Positions 14,883 through 19,148 of a stretch of 19,148 nucleotides of DNA are shown here, in pieces; position 1 is the first letter of the stretch; each line of letters opens with the position of its first letter. Under the pieces are notes generated by a model. That model did not search any database, was not told the DNA's origin, and saw nothing but the letters and a program-made list of their open reading frames with translations. Origin of the DNA: Fen-549 sp964636655 (GTDB taxonomy: Bacteria; Actinomycetota; Thermoleophilia; Gaiellales; Gaiellaceae); NCBI GenBank assembly GCA_964636655.1, contig CAZWTK010000038.1, positions 1-19,148 of the forward strand. The letters run 5' to 3'. A program made the translations under genes and the position numbers.

Positions 14883-14942
14883 TAAAGCGACGAAGTATAG
14901 GACTGTAAAAAGATCCGCCGGGGGGGATGAGGGGGAACACGA

Positions 14943-15128
14943 ATGAAGTCGAACTCGAAGACCTGTTCGTCTGGTCGCTCAAGCCGCAAGCGCGAGGCTG
15001 GACGAACGGCATCCGAGAAAGCGGTCGTTTTCCACGTGATTACGATCGGTCTCACGGCGACTTTCGTGATCCTCTCCGGCGGTGTAACCAGAGCTGTTGA
15101 AAGGGCGGCGGGGTCTATGACGACCTAG
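14943..15128 (+). CDS. Divergent Flp-like minor pilin (pseudopilin candidate)
   Basis: This 61-residue protein has an AGGGGGAA ribosome-binding site before the ATG at 14943. It has a 20-residue basic N-terminus (MKSNSKTCSSGRSSRKREAG) and a 42-residue C-terminal part that aligns without gaps to the Flp pilin 60 bases upstream. Shared positions include the start G-T, the Glu at +5, VV, VIT, F, LS-G, A and the closing G--T, 15 of 42 by eye. The conserved Tyr at +6 is replaced by Lys, so cleavage after Gly20 is plausible but non-standard. A single membrane helix is seen. It is most likely a duplicated, diverged minor pilin; a plain small membrane protein is the alternative. Confidence 0.65.
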   Translation: MKSNSKTCSSGRSSRKREAGRTASEKAVVFHVITIGLTATFVILSGGVTRAVERAAGSMTT

Positions 15129-15141
15129 TCGCTCGAAGTGT

Positions 15142-15172
15142 GGGCGGGCCTTCTGGTGCGGAAGGCCCGCCC
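15142..15172 (+). terminator. Intra-operon hairpin between pilin genes and tadE
   Basis: GGGCGGGCCTTC (15142-15153) and GAAGGCCCGCCC (15161-15172) form a perfect 12-base-pair stem with a 7-base loop, 13 bases past the second pilin gene. Lacking a T-tract and placed inside the operon, it probably acts as a partial terminator or mRNA stabiliser, so the pilins are made in excess of the assembly machinery. Confidence 0.7.
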
Positions 15173-15193
15173 CGATAGTTTCGGGGGGATGAG

Positions 15194-15598
15194 ATGAGGG
15201 GGAGCGTGAGAATCCGGGACAGAATCGGCCACCAGCATGGTCAAGCGATGGCCGAGTTCGTCATCGTGCTGCCCATCCTCTGCGTGCTGCTCTTCGGGAT
15301 CGTGCAGTTCGGAATCACCTTCAACCACTACCTGACTTTGACCGACTCGGTACGCGCCGGCGCTCGCAAGGCGGCGGTCTCACGCGAGGCGAGCGATCCC
15401 GTTGGCGCGGCTGTCTCACAGGTGCGCGCTTCCGCCGCAGATCTCAAGCAAAGCGACCTCACGGTCAATGTGACGTCGAGCTGGACGCCCGGCAGCGACG
15501 TCACGGTCACCGCGGAGTATCCCTACTCGATAAACATCATGGGCGTCGTCGTCCATACCGGGCAGTTGTCGAGTACCACTACCGAGCGAGTCGAATGA
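15194..15598 (+). CDS. tadE: TadE-like minor pilin
   Basis: This 134-residue TadE-family protein starts at the ATG at 15194, with a GGGGGGATGAG stretch just before as ribosome-binding site. A short basic leader ends in HGQAMAEF, a pseudopilin-type processing motif with Glu at 21 and Phe at 22, followed by a transmembrane helix (VIVLPILCVLLFGIVQFGI). The TadE segment continues as NHYLTLTDSVRAGARKAAV. The C-terminal ~70 residues are beta-rich and extracytoplasmic (VNVTSSWTPGSDVTVTAEY). TadE and TadF/TadG are minor pilins needed for Tad pilus biogenesis. It lies downstream of the attenuator-like hairpin, and its stop overlaps an ATG (ATGA) that opens a 49-codon frame. Confidence 0.88.
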   Translation: MRGSVRIRDRIGHQHGQAMAEFVIVLPILCVLLFGIVQFGITFNHYLTLTDSVRAGARKAAVSREASDPVGAAVSQVRASAADLKQSDLTVNVTSSWTPGSDVTVTAEYPYSINIMGVVVHTGQLSSTTTERVE

Positions 15599-15744
15599 GA
15601 GAAGGCGCTGCCTCTCCAGGAGGAGCAAGGCGCGCAACTAGCACCAATAACGCATCGCCAATCAGGCACGAGATGAACATGAACATGGGAACTGAGAGAC
15701 AAAGCGAGGTTCGAGCGATACGAGTCGATCGAGGCTTGCGTTAA
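15595..15744 (+). CDS. Doubtful 49-aa ORF between tadE and cpaB
   Basis: An ATG overlapping the tadE stop opens a 49-codon frame ending at TAA 15742-15744, 26 bases before cpaB. The product is polar with no membrane segment or known motif (SPGGARRATSTNNASP, then MNMNMGTERQ). ATGA overlap and filling most of the gap favour a gene; the unremarkable composition and lack of a ribosome-binding site argue for leader RNA. An imperfect hairpin (15604-15632) and two copies of AAAAAGGAC (15743-15760) lie in the same stretch. Confidence 0.2.
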   Translation: MREGAASPGGARRATSTNNASPIRHEMNMNMGTERQSEVRAIRVDRGLR

Positions 15745-15770
15745 AAAGGACAAAAAAGGACGCACCAACA

Positions 15771-16541
15771 ATGACATACCGACTCCGAAACATTCTGATT
15801 GCGCTCGGGCTGGCAATTGCCGCTGCCATCCTCGTGAGCGTTTACGTGACGCAGTACAAGAACCATGTCGATAACGGCCAATCGGGTGCCGAGGTGTACG
15901 TGGCGGCTCGCGACATATCGAGCGGAACGCCGGGCGACGAGCTGATCGACGGCAAGTACCTGCACAAGGAGTCGGTCAAGCGCGTCAACGTCGTTCGCGG
16001 TGCGATTACCGACCCAAAGCAAATCGCCTCGCGCTACGTTACCGAGCCGATCTACGAAGGCGACCAGCTCTCGGTCAGGCGTTTCGGCGACGCAGGCGCC
16101 GAGGGTGCGCGAGGGCAGCTGACCGGAGCGCAGCGCGCTCTCGAGATCGATGCGAAGCCCGCTCAGGTCCTGGCCGGTTCGCTCAAGGTGGGCGACCACG
16201 TCGACGTGGTCGCAACGTGGCCGTCGCCCGAGGACGCCTCGCACCACGTGAGCAAGATCGTGCTCAGAAACATCCTGGTGCTCGGCGCGCCCGACGCGGT
16301 ATCGTCCCGCGCCAGCGTGACGAGCAGCGCGAGTGGGACGACCACGGTGCAGCTTCGAGTAACCGACACCCAGGCGACCAAGCTCTTCTACCTGGTCAAA
16401 AACGGTGAGTGGTCGTTGGCCCTACGCCCGCCCGTGCGAGCCGGAGACGGCGCCGAGATACTCGCGGACGCCAAGACGATCGCTGCCGAGGGCGTGGGCG
16501 GATCGGTCTATCAGCGAGCGATGCAGGGGACGAACCGATGA
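15771..16541 (+). CDS. cpaB: CpaB/RcpC pilus assembly protein with SAF domain
   Basis: This 256-residue protein starts at the ATG at 15771 after AAAAAGGAC repeats that supply a ribosome-binding site. A single N-terminal membrane helix (about 8-27, LIALGLAIAAAILVSVY) is followed by an SAF domain at about 40-105: VYVAARDISSGTPGDELI, then YVTEPIYEGDQLSVRRF. The CpaB/RcpC C-terminal beta domain extends to about 235 (QRALEIDAKPAQVLAGSL, VGDHVDVVATW, LFYLVKNGEWSLALRPP). CpaB is the periplasmic or wall-side component of Tad systems, which in Gram-negatives sits with the RcpA secretin. No secretin gene is visible here, consistent with a monoderm cell. The stop overlaps the cpaE ATG (ATGA), so the two are coupled. 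Confidence 0.9.
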   Translation: MTYRLRNILIALGLAIAAAILVSVYVTQYKNHVDNGQSGAEVYVAARDISSGTPGDELIDGKYLHKESVKRVNVVRGAITDPKQIASRYVTEPIYEGDQLSVRRFGDAGAEGARGQLTGAQRALEIDAKPAQVLAGSLKVGDHVDVVATWPSPEDASHHVSKIVLRNILVLGAPDAVSSRASVTSSASGTTTVQLRVTDTQATKLFYLVKNGEWSLALRPPVRAGDGAEILADAKTIAAEGVGGSVYQRAMQGTNR

Positions 16542-17707
16542 GTGAGCAAGCGCACGAGACCACGCGTATCTTCGTAACCGGCTCCTGCGACGGCCTGCAG
16601 CCGCTGCTCGAGGCGCTGGCGGAGAGCGAAGAGCTCGAGCTGCTGGGCGCCAGCGATCACATCGCTGCCGCCGCTCCGGTCCTGGCCGGAGGCCATCTCC
16701 AGGTTGTCTTGCACGCCACGCGCAGCTCGGTTCTGCCGATCAACGAGCTGGCTGCGATTCGCGAGCTGACACGCGCCCCGGTGATCCTGGTCGCCTCGAG
16801 CGAAGCTTCGGCCCTGCTCGAGGAGGCACTGGAGGCGAATGTGGCCGACGTCCTGGTGCTGCCGCAGTTCATCGAGAACGTCGTCTTCTCGATCCGTAAG
16901 GCCTGTCACGCGGGGCACCGAGTCGAAGTTCCGCAGGGCAGCGAAGGCAGGATCGTCACCGTCTTCTCGCCCAAGGGCGGGACCGGAAAGACGGTGCTCG
17001 CGGCCAACCTCGCCGCCTCGCTGGCTCACGACGAGGGCAAGCGGGCGCTTTTGCTCGATCTCGACCTGCAGTTCGGCGACGCGGCGATCATGCTCGGGCT
17101 GGAGCCCGACAAGACGATCTTCGATCTGGTCGTCGCGCCGGGCGAGCTCGACGCCGACAAGCTGGCGGGCTACACGGTCAAGCACTCCTGCGGGCTCGAC
17201 ATCCTGCCGGCGCCGCTTCGGCCCGAGGACGCCGAGCTGGTGACCGAGACGAAGGTCGGGCGCCTGCTCGAGGTTGCTCGCTACTCCTACGAGGTGATCG
17301 TCGTCGACACCTCGCCCTTCTTCCACGGGCCGATGCTCTCGACGCTCGATCGCACCGACCAACTGTTGCTCGTAGCCAGCCTCGACATCCCGACGCTCAA
17401 GAACGTGCGCCTGGGGATGCAGACGCTCGAGCTCCTCTCCTTCCCGCGCGAGCGCGTGCGGGTGGTGTTGAATCGTGCCAACGACAAGGTAGGCATCAAG
17501 CAGCGCCAGGTCGAGGAGGCGCTGGAGACCGAGGTCTGGAAGTCGGTTCCGGTCGATCGCGCCGTGCCGCTGTCGGTGAACCGGGGCGTGCCGGTCGTGG
17601 TCGCCGACTCGGGCTGCGACTTCTCGCGCGGAGTGCGCGAGCTGGCCAAGGCGCTCTTTCCCAACAAAGAACGCGAGCGGCGCGTGCTGAACCCGCTCAG
17701 GGCGTGA
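16538..17707 (+). CDS. cpaE: CpaE/TadZ pilus-localisation ATPase
   Basis: This 389-residue protein starts at the ATG at 16538, overlapping the cpaB stop, with AGGGGA upstream; the frame stays open farther upstream inside cpaB, but that is not real. Residues 1-125 are a receiver-like domain (RIFVTGSCDGL, APVILVASS, VADVLVLPQF) in which the usual phospho-acceptor Asp appears replaced (VVLHA near 57-60), as in other TadZ/CpaE proteins. Residues about 138-375 are a MinD/ParA-type ATPase with the deviant Walker A PKGGTGKT (145-152) and ALLLDLDLQFGD as the A'-type motif. IVVDTSPFF is the Walker B region. It places the pilus machine at a site in the cell, by family knowledge. Next gene begins 7 bases downstream. 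Confidence 0.9.
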   Translation: MSEQAHETTRIFVTGSCDGLQPLLEALAESEELELLGASDHIAAAAPVLAGGHLQVVLHATRSSVLPINELAAIRELTRAPVILVASSEASALLEEALEANVADVLVLPQFIENVVFSIRKACHAGHRVEVPQGSEGRIVTVFSPKGGTGKTVLAANLAASLAHDEGKRALLLDLDLQFGDAAIMLGLEPDKTIFDLVVAPGELDADKLAGYTVKHSCGLDILPAPLRPEDAELVTETKVGRLLEVARYSYEVIVVDTSPFFHGPMLSTLDRTDQLLLVASLDIPTLKNVRLGMQTLELLSFPRERVRVVLNRANDKVGIKQRQVEEALETEVWKSVPVDRAVPLSVNRGVPVVVADSGCDFSRGVRELAKALFPNKERERRVLNPLRA

Positions 17708-17714
17708 CGGGCTG

Positions 17715-19148
17715 ATGGGCCTTCACGATCGCATCGCCACGCAGAGGGGCCCGGCGGGCGAGTCCGAGGCGAACGCCGGTAGCGACGCGGAGCCGCGGCG
17801 CGTCGATCCCTACGCCGAGCTGAAGACGAGCATTCACAACGCCTGCATCCAGCAGCTCGGCGTCGAGCTGCTGAAACGCGAGGGCGAGGAAGACCTATCC
17901 GAGCGGGTGCTGAGAGCCGTGACCGAGCAGCTCGCGCTCGACCGCACGCCGCTGACCCGTGAGGAGCGCCACCGCCTGGTGCGCGAGATCGCCGACGACA
18001 TTCTCGGCTACGGCCCGATCGAGCCGCTGCTCCAGGACGACTCCGTGACCGAGGTGATGGTCAACGCCTCGGACCGCGTCTACATCGAGCGCGCCGGCAA
18101 GATCGAGCGCGCCGACATCGGCTTCGTCGACGACGCCCACCTGCTCAGGATCATCGACAAGATCGTCTCGCAGGTGGGGCGACGCATCGACGAGGCCTCG
18201 CCCATGGTCGACGCCCGCCTGCCGGACGGAAGCCGCGTCAACGCCATCATCCCCCCGCTGGCGCTCAAGGGGCCGTCGCTGACGATCCGCAAGTTCTCGC
18301 GCGACCCATACACCATCGACGACCTGATCAGCTTCGGCACGCTGACGCCCAAGACGGCCCAGTTCCTGGCCGCCTGTGTGCGCGGCAAGCTGAACATCCT
18401 CATCTCGGGCGGAACGGGTACCGGCAAGACGACGACGCTGAACGCGATGAGCGCCTACATCCCCGGCGACGAGCGCATCGTCACTATCGAGGACGCCGCC
18501 GAGCTGCAGCTGCAGCAGGAGCACATCGTTTCGCTGGAGTCGAGGCCGCCGAACATCGAGGGCAAGGGCGAGGTGAGGATTCGCGAGCTGGTGCGAAACG
18601 CTCTGCGCATGCGCCCCGACCGGATCATCGTGGGCGAGGTGCGCGGCGCCGAGACGGTCGACATGTTGCAGGCCATGAACACCGGCCATGAGGGCTCCTT
18701 GACGACCATCCACGCCAACTCGCCGCGCGACGCCCTGGCCCGTCTGGAGACGCTGGTCATGACCGCCGGGGTGGAGTTGCCGCTGCGCGCGATCCGCGAG
18801 CAGATCGCCAGCGCCTTCGACCTGCTGATTCAAATCGCCCGCCTGGTCGATGGCTCGCGCCGGGTCACCCAAATCACCGAAGTCCTGCACCTGGAGGGCG
18901 ACCTGATCACGCTCCAGGACATCTTCGTCGCGCGGCCGCCCGATGAGGACGCGGGCGGCGCCCGCCGCGGAGGTACGCTGCTCGAGCCGCTTCTGTGCAC
19001 GGGGCTCAAGCCGCACTTCCTCGAGAAGCTGGCCACCAACAACGTGCTCGTGGCCCCGAACTTCTTCGAGAGCGAACAGAAGCTACCGGCCGGAGTTCGC
19101 CCGGGCTTCGCGGCGCTGCGGACCCAAACGGGCGCGGGTGCCAAGGCG
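17715..19148 (+). CDS. cpaF: CpaF/TadA pilus-assembly ATPase, runs off window
   Basis: This is the longest gene at the right edge: 478 codons with no stop seen. It starts at the ATG at 17715, 7 bases past the cpaE stop. It is a type IV secretion-type ATPase of the CpaF/TadA/VirB11 superfamily. The N-terminal domain (about 30-200) is followed by Walker A GGTGTGKT at 232-239, the Asp box TIEDAAELQL at about 257-266, Walker B RIIVGEVRG at 303-311 and the His box TGHEGSLTTIHAN at 323-335. The C-terminus includes ARLVDGSRRVTQITEV and the Flp-system tail (LEPLLCTGLKPHFLEKL). It powers Flp pilus polymerisation and would act with TadB/TadC membrane proteins, expected just beyond the edge. Confidence 0.93.
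   Translation, partial: MGLHDRIATQRGPAGESEANAGSDAEPRRVDPYAELKTSIHNACIQQLGVELLKREGEEDLSERVLRAVTEQLALDRTPLTREERHRLVREIADDILGYGPIEPLLQDDSVTEVMVNASDRVYIERAGKIERADIGFVDDAHLLRIIDKIVSQVGRRIDEASPMVDARLPDGSRVNAIIPPLALKGPSLTIRKFSRDPYTIDDLISFGTLTPKTAQFLAACVRGKLNILISGGTGTGKTTTLNAMSAYIPGDERIVTIEDAAELQLQQEHIVSLESRPPNIEGKGEVRIRELVRNALRMRPDRIIVGEVRGAETVDMLQAMNTGHEGSLTTIHANSPRDALARLETLVMTAGVELPLRAIREQIASAFDLLIQIARLVDGSRRVTQITEVLHLEGDLITLQDIFVARPPDEDAGGARRGGTLLEPLLCTGLKPHFLEKLATNNVLVAPNFFESEQKLPAGVRPGFAALRTQTGAGAKA

Noticed and set aside
17895..19016. Minus-strand open frame (373 codons) opposite cpaF
   Set aside because: cpaF motifs on the plus strand are unmistakable; the opposite frame is Gln/Asp/Arg-rich with no recognisable domain.
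1..19148. CRISPR array, complete insertion sequence or rRNA genes
   Set aside because: No regularly spaced repeats, terminal inverted repeats with transposase, or rRNA-like sequence were seen.

Overview
The window is GC-rich, densely coded DNA. Short leaders, overlapping ATGA junctions and many GTG starts are seen. A CtpE-like P-type ATPase sits beside a Tad pilus locus of Gram-positive layout, with no secretin gene visible. This gene set suggests an actinobacterium, most likely a deep-branching lineage such as Thermoleophilia/Solirubrobacterales. That placement is inference from gene content and style; no rRNA or other taxonomic marker is present.

Layout. (a) Positions 1-2108 look like an accessory segment. 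It holds a minus-strand winged-helix-like gene cut by the window edge, a PIG-L-type deacetylase overlapping a small membrane protein, and about 460 bp of non-coding DNA with a possible decayed serine-recombinase tail and small inverted repeats. (b) Positions 2109-7373 carry a membrane protein of unknown function, a CtpE-like P-type ATPase whose start lies in a hairpin, and a secreted subtilisin-like protease with two PKD domains and a very basic C-terminal domain. (c) Positions 7620-9853 form a drug-efflux operon: a consensus-like promoter embedded in repeated operator half-sites, a DHA2-type MFS transporter and a TetR-type repressor. (d) Positions 9867-10907 hold an ArfB-like ribosome-rescue factor on the minus strand, a small SH3-like protein on the plus strand and a strong bidirectional terminator.

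(e) Positions 10915-19148 are a pilus/cell-envelope region made of two divergent operons. The plus-strand operon encodes an Flp pilin, a divergent second Flp-like pilin, a hairpin attenuator, TadE, CpaB, CpaE/TadZ and CpaF/TadA (running off the right edge). Three of these genes (Flp at 57 aa, the 61-aa Flp-like protein and CpaF without a visible stop) are easy to miss. The minus-strand operon encodes a membrane-anchored protein with a Thr/Pro stalk and an M15-peptidase-like C-terminus, a DUF192 protein and a TadG-like protein with a von Willebrand A domain. The most interesting hypothesis in the window is that these divergent operons form one functional unit: a Tad pilus with its own wall-remodelling enzyme and a VWA-bearing minor component.
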